A stretch of DNA of 27,818 nt from Pigoraptor chileana (taxonomy: Eukaryota; Opisthokonta; Filasterea). The translations under genes and the position numbers were made by a program. The number at the start of each line of letters is the position of its first letter. The first letter of the stretch is position 1. The stretch is from positions 1 through 27,818 of the forward strand of contig CALSCR010003564.1 of the NCBI GenBank assembly GCA_943704495.1. Reading direction: 5' to 3'. Positions 1 through 10,964 of the stretch are shown here, piece by piece. The notes beneath the pieces were generated by a model. That model was not told the origin of the DNA, did no database searches, and saw nothing but the letters and a program-made list of their open reading frames with translations.

Positions 1-75
<75 letters not shown>
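1..75. repeat. (AC)n dinucleotide microsatellite
   Basis: About 37 uninterrupted AC units run from the first base of the window. The tract lies in the intron upstream of the last DDRGK1 exon, whose acceptor is at 151-152, so the tract is intronic. Its true length is unknown because the window starts inside it. Confidence 0.97.
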
Positions 76-80
<5 letters not shown>

Positions 81-152
81 ATGTCCCACAGACAAACCAA
101 CCAACTTTCTAACTGTCCAACTTTCTAAAACCATGGTTGTGCTGCGTTGCAG

Positions 153-383
153 GATGCAATCAATCGACTGAGGGCACTTGAGGACATGGGTCGCATCACG
201 GGGGTCACTGACGACCGCGGCAAATTCATCCATGTATCGATGGAAGAGCTTGAAGCAGTTGCAAAGTACATTCGACAGAACGGCCGCGTCGCCATATCTG
301 ACATTGCAGATGCAAGTAACCGCCTTATTAACCTTGCGGGATCGACGTCAGTTGAGGCGCCGTCGCTTGTGCAACAGTCTTAA
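153..383 (+). CDS. DDRGK1: DDRGK1/UFBP1-like protein, C-terminal exon (partial)
   Basis: This is the final exon of a DDRGK-domain protein, the endoplasmic-reticulum adaptor (UFBP1) of the UFM1-conjugation machinery. The 76 residues read [18 protein letters not shown], then the literal DDRGK motif, then [14 protein letters not shown] and [16 protein letters not shown]. This matches the C-terminal winged-helix/PCI-like end of animal DDRGK1, where the same order is found (TINR..., ITGVIDDRGKFI, IRQRGRVSIAELAQASN). The exon starts after a TTGCAG acceptor at 147-152, in phase 0, and ends at TAA 381-383. The N-terminal membrane anchor and coiled coil lie outside the window. Retention of this protein suggests the organism has a UFMylation pathway. 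The neighbouring HIG1 gene is convergent. Confidence 0.93.
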   Translation, partial: DAINRLRALEDMGRITGVTDDRGKFIHVSMEELEAVAKYIRQNGRVAISDIADASNRLINLAGSTSVEAPSLVQQS

Positions 384-730
384 CACTGATAATATATGTC
401 TGCGCCGCAGCACACTTGGCAAATTTGTTTTCAGGAACCCTTTGATCAGATGCGAAAGGCGTATGAAGTTGAAGGAAGGCAGAGAACAGCGTTGTTTGAG
501 TTTTACAAGCCCACCCAGTGAGCTTAATGGAATGTATTTTTCTTTTCTTTTACGCCCCGCGCAATTTTAAACTTGGCAAACAAGTGCCGTTCTGTACAAT
601 GTCACAGTGCAACAAGCCATCGACGAAAAAACTTTCACCCCCCCGAATGCGAATCGGATTAACGACGGTATTTCGCAATTTGATGAAAACTTCGCCGAAC
701 CAAAACAAATTAAAATAATAAACTTGTGGT
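384..730. other. Convergent 3' spacer between DDRGK1 and the HIG1-domain gene
   Basis: This 347-base spacer separates two genes that transcribe toward each other. An AATAAA at 717-722 on the + strand could be the DDRGK1 polyadenylation signal, although it lies more than 330 bases past the stop and only 9 bases from the stop of the opposing gene, so the transcripts may overlap. Short open frames here show no recognisable family. Confidence 0.6.
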
Positions 731-1249
731 TCACTTTGTAGCGTCGATGTCGCCCATGCGGGACTGTGCGTCGGGATTCTGCTGGTTGCGTAGGCGGGAC
801 GATGGAAAGTAGACCATCCCCACTACGGCAGCACCAACAGTAAGGCCCTGCGCAAGCACACGGGCGCGCATCATGAACTGTGATGTTCGTTTGTCGTTGT
901 TGTTCATGGCGCGCAGACCGATAACAAGCGTCGCCGCCGTGATAACGAGCCCTACACCGAAGATTAATGAAAGGTTAAGCAATACATGACGTTACAACGA
1001 AGATTAAAGTGAAGATTAATGGAAGATGGATTCAACAATATATGAGACTTTTACGAAGGCCTCTAAAACAGAAAGCACCGGGACCGAGTTTACGATTGCA
1101 TAAAGGACAAGAATCACACTGCGTTTTGAATCTTTCTTACCGATGGGAACGAATGGATTCTCGCTGAACTTTCTGCGCAGCTTGTCGCCAAAAGGCTCGC
1201 TTTGGTGCTGAAACACCTGCTTTGGATATCGGTCGCCGTCGGATGCCAT
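731..1249 (-). CDS. HIG1-domain (hypoxia-induced/Rcf1-like) mitochondrial inner-membrane protein
   Basis: Two exons, 1249-1141 and 951-731, give a protein of 109 residues. The intron (1140-952, 189 bases) has donor GTAAGA and acceptor TGTAG, and joins VPI-G at phase 1. Exon 1 carries EPFGDKLRRKFSENPFVPIG, the typical start of the HIG_1_N domain. Exon 2 carries a first hydrophobic helix, GLRAMNNNDKRTSQ, the diagnostic MRARVLAQG block and a second helix (TVGAAVVGMVYF). Such proteins (HIGD1/HIGD2 in animals, Rcf1 in yeast) assist cytochrome c oxidase assembly and respiratory supercomplexes in the inner mitochondrial membrane. The first ATG at 1249 gives MASDGDRYP. The gene is divergent from PTPA across a 393-base spacer. 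I cannot tell whether it is closer to HIGD1 or HIGD2/Rcf1. Confidence 0.9.
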
Positions 1250-1642
1250 TTTCGCGTGCAAAAATGCCTCAAACAGAGAATATTTGCGTGTAATTGGCAG
1301 TGATCAACCCCCTACGATACTTTATCTCTTACTCTCCTGTTTGTGCAGTTTATCGTCAAACCTTTGTCGCACTGATACGGTAGTGAAACTTCAGTACTGT
1401 GTGGAGTTGCGTCAGCCAGTTTTCCGTCAATGTTCACGATCGTAATTTTGTTTTACGCAGTTCGGCACGGATCCGTGCGAGCTCAATTAAAGTGAGTGAC
1501 GGCAAATGGTCAACTAATCGATAGCAAGAGTAGCTTTCATTAAGACTTGCAGGCACCGCATACGGGAAAACTTTTCGCCTAATAGTTTGCCCACAGATCA
1601 CATTCTTTCTTTCTGCGGAACCGATTTGATTAACTTGTAACA
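1250..1642. promoter_or_regulatory. Divergent spacer between the HIG1-domain gene and PTPA
   Basis: This 393-base gap lies between two outward-facing start codons, so it must contain both promoters and both 5' untranslated regions. No clear TATA box or repeated element was seen. Confidence 0.55.
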
Positions 1643-3773
1643 ATGGCGGGTGCATATGAGTACCTGCAGCCTATGCACGAGATATTCACTCCCGCCGATG
1701 TGAAGTCCTTTCTTGCGTCGGAAGCATGCGATTCCCTCGTTGCGTTTGTCACCCGCCTTGGTGACAGCGTCATCGGCAAGAAGATTACGGATGCCATAGT
1801 GGTGTCTCCGGTTGGTTGACCTTTTGCAGCACCTCAGCTCGCAGTCTGATTGTTGAGAGTGTGTTTTTTATTCTGTTGATCAGCCGTGTTGGGTGTTCAG
1901 TGCTATTGCAAATGGGTGCTCACGTATATGCTGCCTGATGAACTCAGAATTTTCTGGGATGGCGATGAGGGCGGGGGCGACCGAGAAATGTAGGATTCAA
2001 GTCAGTGTCTTAGCGCTGTGTCCATGGACACAAGGGGCGACCGAGAGGGAGAATTTGCGGTTGTTACTAACTAAAGCGGTTCATCATTTGTGATTTTATT
2101 CCAGACTGTCCAAGGGATGATCGACACACTCTCGTGTATGGACGAGTACATAAAGGATATTCCGCCCATAACCGACCACAAGAGTCGGTTTGGTAATCCC
2201 GCCTTTCGCACGTGGCTAACCAAAGTACAGGATGTGAGTCCGGCATTAATTATGTGCTATGTGCTCTGTTGTGGATATCGCAGTGCATCTTGTGCAGTAA
2301 CGGAACGGTGGCAGTGTGCTTGTGAATGATTTCAATGAGGCCGAGGCTTGTCATTGGCAAGCATTATGCTGACTTGCGCCCAACTCGATTGAACACAGAC
2401 CATCGACGACCACCTGCGAAAGCTTGTTCCGGAGGAGGCCATTATTGAGTTTCGCACATATTTCACAACGTGCTTTGGTGACTTTCAACGAATCGACTAC
2501 GGAACGGGCCATGAGCTGCACTTTTGCGTGTGGATGTGAGTCGGGTTGGCACTATTTGCTGCTGCTCGAGAGTAGCCATATGCACCTGTGTCGCGAGGCA
2601 AGTTAGTTTACGTGCTTTTTTGTTGATAATAATAGACCCGTCGTATCCCCCCCTCCCCCCAGGTACTGCTTTGAAAAGATCGGAAAAATTGGAGCAGAAG
2701 ATTACCCCGCTCTTGTACTTCGTGTGTTCAATCGGTGGGTGATGAGATAAAAAGATTGCATTGCGTGAATTCAATACCGTGGTTCTGGGTAGCAACACAC
2801 ATAACACACCCCTAGTTGTGCCCGCTCTATTGTCACTGTGGGGAGATTCGGCTGATCATCAGTCTTTGTGTATGTGCAGGTACTTGAAGCTGATGCGGAA
2901 TCTGCAACTCACATACTGGCTTGAGCCTGCGGGATCGCATGGCGTTTGGGGGCTGGACGACTACCATTTTCTTCCGTTTCTCTTTGGTGCCGCACAGCTT
3001 GTTGGTATGTGAGATTGGTTTTTTTAATATTGTATGCGGCGTGCGTGCATGTGTTTGTGCATTGTACATTTGCTCACGGAGACCACAATTGATTATTCTT
3101 TTTGCTCATGCAGATCATTCACACATGCGGCCGAAATCGATCCACAACGAGGAGACTGTGGCTGGATTTGGAAACCAGTACATGTATCTCGGGTGCATCC
3201 AGTTTATCAATCAGGTTGGGCGCCATAATTGGCGATGCCACTCGCATGTGCATGTGTCCTCTGAATAAGGTTGACGTGGTGGTCAAGACTGACGCTCTCC
3301 CCCTTTCTTCAGAGCCAATGGGCTTTGCCGAAGGTGTCTTTGGTACTGAAGTCCCTCTCCCCCGCATTTCGCGTTCATTTTGGCAGGTAAAGACGGGGAC
3401 TCTTCCGTGGCATTCTCCTCTGCTAAACGACATCAGCGGTGCAAAAACATGGCGTAAGGTCTATGACGGCATGATCAAAATGTACAAGGCGGAGGTGCTT
3501 TCCAAGCGGCCGATTGTGCAGCACTTACTATTTGGGTCGCTGTTTCATTTTGAGTCGGACGCCGTGGATGGCGATGATGCGGAGGCGGGGGAGGATCCGT
3601 GCGGACAAGGGCATGCGCACGGCGGCCACGGCCACGGGCAGGCGGGCCTCCCAAAGGGCTCTGGTGGTGCCATTATGACGGATGTGATGCCCCCCTGCTG
3701 TGCGCCGCGCGTGCCGTCGGCCATGTCTGCCATGGACAGCAAGCAGAGGAAGAACATGATCCCCTTCGATTAG
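1643..3773 (+). CDS. PTPA: Serine/threonine-protein phosphatase 2A activator (PTPA)
   Basis: Seven exons (1643-1810, 2105-2233, 2399-2535, 2663-2734, 2880-3004, 3114-3214, 3387-3773) give 372 residues, with all phases agreeing. PTPA is a peptidyl-prolyl isomerase-like chaperone that activates the PP2A catalytic subunit in cytosol and nucleus. Conserved blocks in order are [41 protein letters not shown], [24 protein letters not shown] text in exon 3, [19 protein letters not shown] in exon 5, [12 protein letters not shown] in exon 6, and [25 protein letters not shown] in exon 7. The ATPGD-type start is not seen; ATG 1643 is used because it opens exon 1 in frame. Beyond the usual PTPA core there is an extra tail of about 75 residues, acidic then His/Gly-rich ([10 protein letters not shown]), then Pro/Cys. 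One intron (3215-3386) could hide an optional 21-base exon. Confidence 0.95.
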
Positions 3774-3777
3774 TGTG

Positions 3778-3813
<36 letters not shown>

Positions 3814-4655
3814 CATGGCGTTGGTGAATCCCGCAATGCGACGCGAAGACGTGAAAGCCAATCAGACCAGGCCAGACAAGGGGTGCGCTTGGAGGGGGGG
3901 GGGAGGGATTATTCGCTGACATTATAAACACGTGCGGGCATGTGTGTTTTCCTCAGTACCCTTGGTTTTCCTAAAGTTAGTCTCTCCGGCTTCGAATCGA
4001 ACTTCATTGCGAAATTTTTCTTTTGCAAATCACGTGACGAAGCAGACATTTTGTAGCCGAGATTTCGCATAATATGGTTTCTATGGTGAAGGTAGAAAAA
4101 GGCAATCTGCCAAACCCAGATCGCCCTGAATGCTAAATTGAAGTAGTCTATCCAATTTGTGGGAAAACACCGCCCGATTTCAATTCATTCGGCCGCCACA
4201 TATCAGGACAGTTGTAGAAGGGAGGTGCTATCACTCGTCGACAACACGAGTATTGCCTCAAATGCCGGACTGTAATCACTTTTTTATGTCTCCATGCCTT
4301 GTTGGACAGAAATTGTTAATTGTGACGGATAAGAGCACACGTAGGAGACAAGAAACAGAGAACGCTGAACGTATTGGGGGAAAGTTGACGTGGGTTTCAC
4401 GATTTGGAACACGGAAAATTCGCATTTTTCTGTATCTGCTGAACAACACCGCATCTCTCTGTCGCACGACGCAACACCAGCGCGAACAGATGGGGGAAAA
4501 ATTGAGACGAAGGCAGCACCGCGTCTGACGGAGGCTGACAGCACTTTGTGCGGCAGCACACGCGCAATAGGCGACGCAATCGCCTGTGTTTAGCGTGTGT
4601 GGTTGTCTCACCTTACCTTGCGTTGCCGTGGTACGCCACTCGACACCGACACGCC
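3774..4655. other. Spacer between PTPA and the adenylyl cyclase gene
   Basis: This is 882 bases without a recognised gene. It contains the TG tract, a run of ten G at 3894-3903, and two CACGTG boxes (3929-3934 and 4031-4036, the second within the palindrome TCACGTGA). The cyclase promoter and 5' leader should lie in the second half. A frame open upstream of ATG 4656 is low-complexity and was not used. Confidence 0.6.
3777..3813. repeat. (TG)n microsatellite
   Basis: A TG-rich run with one TATA interruption starts three bases after the PTPA stop codon. It lies within the presumed 3' untranslated region. Confidence 0.95.
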
Positions 4656-7600
4656 ATGAGCGACGACCCAGAGTCACAAACAATGGATACAGGCGGCGGC
4701 GCCGGTAGCGGTGCGAATAGTGCGTCGTCGCCGGTTCGCGACGCTCCGGCGCTTGAGTCGGAGGGAGCTCATGTTCATTTTCGACGGGACACTACGGAAA
4801 GCATTGTGCTCCCAAATGCCGTCCATGATACAAATAGTCACGGCGCGTTGGGGTCGGGAAGCTACGCGTCCGTCATTGCATCCGGTATCAATCACAGCAC
4901 AGAAAGTACGCACGCATTGAAGCGGGCAGCCTCCAGCGGGAGCATACTGAACATGCCTATCACTTCAAAGAAGATGGGACGATCGTCGCTTCTCGAAATG
5001 AATAAGGAACGGCGCGCCATCCAACACAAGTTGAAAAGCAATCCGCGGACGGGTGGCGGCTCTGCGTTGGCGAAGCAAATGGTTGCGTTGTTGAGCCGAA
5101 CACGCAATACGCGAGGGTCGGTCATGGAGATTAAGCCGCAGGACCAGCCCGCGGCGGCCGTCAGTGGGCAGCGGCGGATGAACATATCGTCATCGCGCTT
5201 CCACAAAACAACGGGGACGGTGTTTCTCGAGCCTAAAAAGGGCACCGGTGCCTCGATACGCAAAGTTGTACGGCACAATGCCTTTTTGGCGTTGATGTAT
5301 GTCGCAATGTTGTGGTCGATATTTGCTCCGTTTGCGCGTATCCTGGGTCCTTCCACCCTGCGATTGCCCTTTTTCGCTGTCACAATGGGCGTGTTCGCCT
5401 TCGTCACGGTCGAGCTAGTCCTCAACCTTGCGCTCGAGATTCACGGGCCACGAATATCCCAGAGAAACGCGTTGGATTTTTTTGTGGTGGTGTCTTTCAT
5501 TGCCGACGCAGTGGAGTACAACAAGTGGCCCAATGGGGAGACGCGATCGTTCTTTCTCGTCGCCCTCATCCTCGTGCGAAGTTACCGGCTGTGCCATATA
5601 GCCCTGCCCATCTACACGCACATGCTGGAAGTTGTGCGAAGCGTGCTTATGAAGTGGCACGAGGAGACGCCCGGTGCGCTTCGCCTCGACAACCCACTGC
5701 AAGGAGTATCCGCACACACACACGCGACGCTGTTATTGCGGTTGAAATTTGTGCTTCCTCTTCGTCACCTCCCACTCACTCCCACGGCTACATCCACCTC
5801 CACCTGTGCTCAATGTGTGCCATGCCAGCTACTATTCCATCTGCACTCAACCTTTACTGATTCATTTCCTTTGATTTATGCGCATGTTGCGTCCTTGACC
5901 ACAACTTTTTCGCGCCGTTTCTCTGTTTTCTTCCCATTTCCTCTCCTTAAATCTTTTCCCTCTAAACTCACACTACAGACATACAAGGTCATTGTCAGGC
6001 GATTAACCATGAAGCTTTACTCGACGGCTGTGTTTACGGCACTCTCTTGCGCAGTTGCGGCGTCAATGCTTGAGGAGAGCACATTTTTAAGCAGCGTCGA
6101 CTACAGCGCGGCCGCCAGTGGTCTCAGCGAAGTCGCCACTCTCGCCCTCGCGGGTGGAATTGGAGGCAACCAGACAGTGGCGGTGTTCAAGTCCCTCTAT
6201 CCGAACCTGCTGACTCTCAGCATACCCGGTGTTTCCAATTACTCGCGCAACGTGGCAGATCCGCTCGACGGCCTTGACAGTCGCACTGTCGTGCGTGTGT
6301 ATGGCCTCCACAACACTATGGCTACATTTGACGACTCTGATGCGCACGATGCATATGCGCGGAGTTGTCTCGCCTTTGCAGGTTGTGCGATCGGGGCGCT
6401 CTTTTTGGCGTGCGTTATTTTTCGTGCGGCGGCAGGGCAGATTACGAATTTGCTGCAGGTGCGTGCGTGCGTGCGTGCGCCCATGCCGCGCCACATGTGT
6501 TATCCCCGCACTGTAGTCGGTACATTATGGTGATTCCATTGCTGTTTATATGTATGGTGCGTTGGATGATCCGCGCTGCTCTTGCAATCGTCCCTTTTGA
6601 ATGGCCGATGACAACACTGCTCACATCCATCCTCCACATTCCTCTACACACGCGACCCTGTGATGTACACAATTTATGCATGCACCATGCCATACACCCC
6701 GCCATACACCACGACCTGCACATGCGCAGATGGCGTGCGGTCTTGCAGGGTCGACGATGGTGACGGAGTCGCTGTTTACGAACAATCAGCAGGCGGCCAT
6801 GATGCTTGGCACCAAAGTCAACGGCGTGTTTGGCTTTTGCGACATTCGACAGTTTACCGACGCAACGGAAATTCTCAAGGAGGATGTCATGATGTTCGTC
6901 AACAAAATCTCGACGATTGTCCACACTTCGGTGAGCGAGTATGGTGGGCATCCCAACAAAAACGTCGGCGATGCCTTTCTCACCGTGTGGAAGTTTGGCG
7001 ACCTCAACGCCCACCGGTCGATGCGTCGCATGGCGGATGGTGCTCTTCTGGCAGTGCTTCAAGTGTGGGACGGCATCAGCATGTCCGAGACGCTGTCGTA
7101 TCTCAGCAACCGCATCCACAAGGTCATTCCCACTTACAGTGTGCGCCTTGGGTTTGGACTCCACGTGGGCTGGGCCATCGAGGGTGCCATTGGATCGCTA
7201 TTCAAATTCGACGCCTCCTATCTGTCACCTCATGTCAATCTGTCTGCGCGGTTGGAAGGTGCGACAAAGCAATATGGGGTCGATATCCTAATTAGCGGGC
7301 AGTTCTACTCGTTGCTGTCGCCAGACCTGCAGGAGCTGTGCGTCAAAGTGGATCACGTGACGCTAAAGGGGTCCAAGTCGCCGATATATTTGTACACGCT
7401 CAACGCCCATTTGGTTGCGGAGGGGCAGCGCATGGGAATGTGTGTGATTGACACTCCGCCAGGGGAAACATCCAAGCTTGCGCGGTATTCTCAGGACGCG
7501 GCGGTGGAGGAGTACATCAAGGGCGACTGGGTGCGGGCGAAGGAGCTGCTGGTGCTGGCAGACAGCCTCAAGACTCCGTACGGGCGCGTGCTCAACTCCT

Positions 7601-7668
7601 TTATGGAGGCGAATAACTTTGTCCCTCCAAAGGACTGGAAGGGTTATAGAGAACTGCTTGATAAGTAG
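4656..7668 (+). CDS. Membrane-bound class III adenylyl cyclase
   Basis: Three exons (4656-5705, 5979-6458, 6730-7668) give about 822 residues. Residues 1-200 are Ser/Gly-rich and probably disordered. Hydrophobic helices at about 209-228, 237-259, 272-290 and 299-325 resemble a four-helix S1-S4-like bundle. Two further helices (363-382, 480-502) enclose a roughly 100-residue extracytoplasmic loop with N-glycosylation sequons. The catalytic domain has FGFCDIRQFTDATE (metal Asp548), NKNVGDAFL (substrate Lys587, metal Asp591) and KFDASYLSPHVNLSARLE (base-selecting Asp plus the Asn/Arg that stabilise the transition state). The Lys/Asp pair predicts ATP rather than GTP. The Asp metals and the Asn/Arg sit in one domain, so it should act as a homodimer making cyclic AMP. 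The end (GDWVRAKELL, DWKGYRELLDK) is a tail I associate with protist cyclases. The linker between the last helix and catalytic domain is unusually short, so a missed exon in 6459-6729 is possible. Confidence 0.88.
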
Positions 7669-8166
7669 AGTGGTGCCCGTGAATGCGTGAATGCGTGAAT
7701 GCGTGCGTGCGTGCGTGTGTGCGTTTGTGTGTGCGTGGTGTGCGTGGTGTGCGTGCGTGTGTATCTGAACGGGGATAAGTATTCCCCAGTATTGCTCGTT
7801 AATGCGACGCGTTTGTCTTCGCTTTTCTAGTTTGCTTCGTTTCCGTATGTGCGGCTATTGCGTGTCTTTCTGTATTATTGCTGAGTGAGCTGACCGTCTT
7901 GCGTGCGTGGCCCACCACCCCCCTCTCCCTCTCTCTCTCTCTCTCTGATGTTATCCGCGAGTGTGCCTGTGACTTGTCGCATCGTCGTCCGGCGTTAGTT
8001 ACTGTCGCGTAACTGGCCGCTCCTTTTGTTGTGCAAAATATCAAATGCATCAGTCACATACTGTGTGTACGCCCCCGGCCCTCACAGAATTATAAACTAA
8101 ATTTAGGTCCGTCCTGTAAATTTTACCGAGAGCTCGCCAATAATTTAAACAGTAACGATTTTATGC
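7669..8166. other. Convergent 3' spacer with simple repeats
   Basis: This 498-base spacer lies between two genes transcribed toward each other. It contains imperfect GAATGCGT and TGCG repeats at about 7680-7760 and a CT tract at about 7921-7946. No coding potential or RNA gene was recognised. Confidence 0.65.
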
Positions 8167-9674
8167 TCACGGCAGACAAGATGTCGAGTGCAAATCTTGG
8201 CACAGGCCGATGTGTGCCAGCGCAGTAACCACGCGTTCCCGGACGGCCTCAACGACATCGCGAGGAACATTAATGGGCTCTCTGACAGCGACATTCGCAC
8301 ACGTCATATCGCGCCATGGAGTCCGCTCGTGGTATATACGTGCAAGGCGTGCATCTGCAACGACTGTCCCGCCGTATATCTCCGTCATCGTTGCGTTTGG
8401 ATGCGTCGCGGTTTCCACCACTCGCCTCCAGAAACACCGACTCAATACAGCGCCGCTATTTGCGCGGTCAACCACTTGTAATGCTGCATTACTGATATTT
8501 GTCGACCCCCCGAACGATGCATATGCAAATTCCCGGAGGGGGAGGCTGGCGGCTACACTGGCTGAAATCAATGGCACAACGGCACTATGAACACGGTGAA
8601 TGATCATGAAGTGGATGCGTTCCGGTCGAACAAAGTTCTTGGAGCGCGTCCCATACGGAAAGGCGTGGCTTGACCGCCGATCAAACCGGTCGAACATACT
8701 CGGCCAGTCCTGAGGAGACAACGATCGAGATGTCGACGGCGCCATTGGCAATGAAGACGCACCCTGGTTTACCCGAGAGGCGGCAGCGTCGTCACACACC
8801 ATTATAGGATAAATGATGTTTGTGAATCCATACGTGTGAAAGCGTCGAGGCCTGCCACTTTGCGCCGCACGCCGTTCGATTACGTCCACCATCTGTGACC
8901 AGCTCCTCAGTTGGCCTGGCGGTGTGCCTGGGCCAGGTGCAATGTACTCATCAAAGTCAGCAAACTGCACAAGGCGGATGCCCGTCTGCCGCGCCAGTTG
9001 GAGACAGTCGTTGATGACGAGTATCTGGCCACTGTAAGTTATACGCGCGCGTGGTGTGTGGCGTGTGTGTGTGTGCGTGTATAAATGTGGTTATGGATGT
9101 GTGTTTTTGGTTGTATGTGAAGAAAGGGAAAAATGAAAAGAGTGGAGACGACGTGCGCGTCAGTATCGGATGTAGTGAGTCACGTGGCCACATACACCAT
9201 TTCTGTTTTAACATGCACACATGCCCATATCGGCACGCTTATGACCAGATGTTCGCAAGAGCGCCATATCAATACTTTTGCAATCAGTTGCAGTGGCATT
9301 GGAGGACCACCAACCCTCGTCCAACTTGAGTGACATACTTGCAACCATTAATGCAACAAACGCGCCGGCATCACTCACTGATAAAACATGAAGCTTGAAC
9401 TCGCATTCCGAGCGGTCGCCTCTCCGCTGCTTTTGCTATCGTCTCGCCTTGTCAGTGTGGGGTAATACCATTCGACGACAGTGGCGACTCCCCTCTCTCT
9501 GTACGCCTCCGCCGTGCGCCACAGCTCGTCACTTGCGTCGTCCACGTCCACGTACATAATGAGGTGCGTTGTCCCCATGGCGAGAATAAACTCGATCCAC
9601 TCAACAATCTTCACAGCCTTTTTATAGTCGCCACGTATGCTCGATAGGCATGCGCCAAACTCGTGAGGTTTTGG

Positions 9675-9715
<41 letters not shown>

Positions 9716-10964
9716 GCTGTTGCCGTGCGCCTGGCACCGAATCCTCCGGATCCAGCCCACCGCCCTTAGAGCTGCCCGCTGTTTGTGTTTTCAAGCATGC
9801 GGCATCCTCAGGCCCAGGAACGCGCACAGCCGCCCACGAGGGCCATAGAGAGCGCAATGGTCGAGATGCATTTGGCGGCGAATCAAGTGGCCACGCATTA
9901 CCAATGTACGGAGACGAGAGCGCACCCCGCGACATCATCAGGTTGGGTGCGGCTGCACTGGCACCACCTGTGTCTCTTTCGTTCCACACGCCGTGAACGA
10001 GGCGTATGGCGACATTGGCCGCAAAAAATTCTTGCGCATACATACGCTGCTCGTGTGGCGACTGCGACTGTGCGTCGTTAGGGTCGGAGGCTGGCATCGA
10101 TGCATACGGTGGGAGTTCCACGCCGCCATCCTCGGCGTATCCGGCGGGTAATGCACACGACGCAACAAATGTCACGTGCGTGAAGAGCGTGTCGAAGGTG
10201 TTCTTGACCGCCGGATCGAATTCAAGCGACGCCCGAACAACCTGCAGACTCATCTCGGCAGTCGAGATGGAGCCTTCAGTGGCGGCGCCCTCAGTCCGGT
10301 CCTGCGGGGGCGGGGCGTCGTATTCCAAAAGAGCACGGGCACCTCGCCGGAAGAGGCAGTGGACGACAAGATTCTGAAAGAATTCTGAGGTTTTTGCATT
10401 TGGCGTCGCTGTCATGTTGTTGTGGCTGTTGCTGCTGCTGCTGTTGTTGTTGTTACGGATGGGAACACTCCGCTGAATAGCACCAACGACGTTAACGCGT
10501 GGCGGATCATATCGGTCGTCAAGGTACGCAATGTTCGAAAAGAGAATGCGGCGGGCATCTGCGGAGTCCCATGTTGGCTGCCGCTCACGATTAAGATCGT
10601 CCGCGGGAATTAGCGACAAGCGGCGCACACCGGGTGGTGCTTGGCGGCTTGACACATTGGGCGAGCGCGTCAATGTAGTTTCGTCGTCGAGGAGGCGCAG
10701 GGACGGATATATGGATACAGTGTCTACTCGCCTTGCCGCCGCAGTGTTGTCGAGCGCATCCGGAGCAGCAAAGCGTGACTGACCCGGAGGTCCCAATGTG
10801 GATCTCACCTGCACGTGCACGCTGACGTCTCCAAGTAGAGCCCAGCTTCTCACCATGTCGATTTCCCACAAAAACCGAACGCACAGTGTCAGAACGACAC
10901 ACACATAGGGAGCCCAACGCCGGTGCTTGTGGACCCATCGCTGAATTTGCGCGACCCACCGCAT
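8167..10964 (-). CDS. GT92-family (DUF23) glycosyltransferase, type II membrane protein
   Basis: Two exons, 10964-9379 and 9031-8167, give 816 residues. The intron (9378-9032, 347 bases) has donor GTGAGT and acceptor TTACAG. Joining it at phase 2 restores FYQ-HGQILVINDCL, the conserved GT92 block, which supports the splice. Residues about 18-37 form a signal anchor near the N-terminus, followed by a roughly 400-residue low-complexity stem. The stem has an Asn/Ser patch and a run of about 16 Gln (CAA/CAG, 9675-9722). The catalytic part begins near residue 435 with KIVEWIEFILAMGTTHLIMYVD, continues through the HGQ block, and has the acidic metal-binding motif FADFDEY (Asp554-Glu557). Family members add galactose to fucose or GlcNAc in animals (GALT-1) and glucans in plants, acting in the Golgi lumen. 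The donor and acceptor here cannot be told. An in-frame TTG lies upstream; the first ATG is used. It is divergent from the giant fusion gene. Confidence 0.85.
9674..9722. repeat. (CAA)n trinucleotide repeat coding for polyglutamine
   Basis: TTG repeats on the + strand read as about 16 consecutive Gln codons in the stem of the GT92 protein on the - strand. A smaller run of Asn/Ser codons occurs near 10425-10455. Both are in the stem and outside the catalytic domain. Confidence 0.93.

Noticed and set aside
5706-5978. Continuous open frame through this stretch, taken as coding
   Set aside because: The translation is low-complexity, T/C-rich near its end, and interrupts a conserved segment (DNPLQ...TYKVIVRRLT); it is best explained as an intron.
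6442-7164. 240-codon frame antisense to the cyclase catalytic exon
   Set aside because: The opposite strand encodes a conserved catalytic domain with all key residues, and the antisense product resembles nothing.
8971-9220. Frame with GTGTGTG-derived His/Thr sequence next to the GT92 second exon
   Set aside because: Most of it is the GT92 intron. Only the part after the acceptor at 9032 is coding, and in a different frame.
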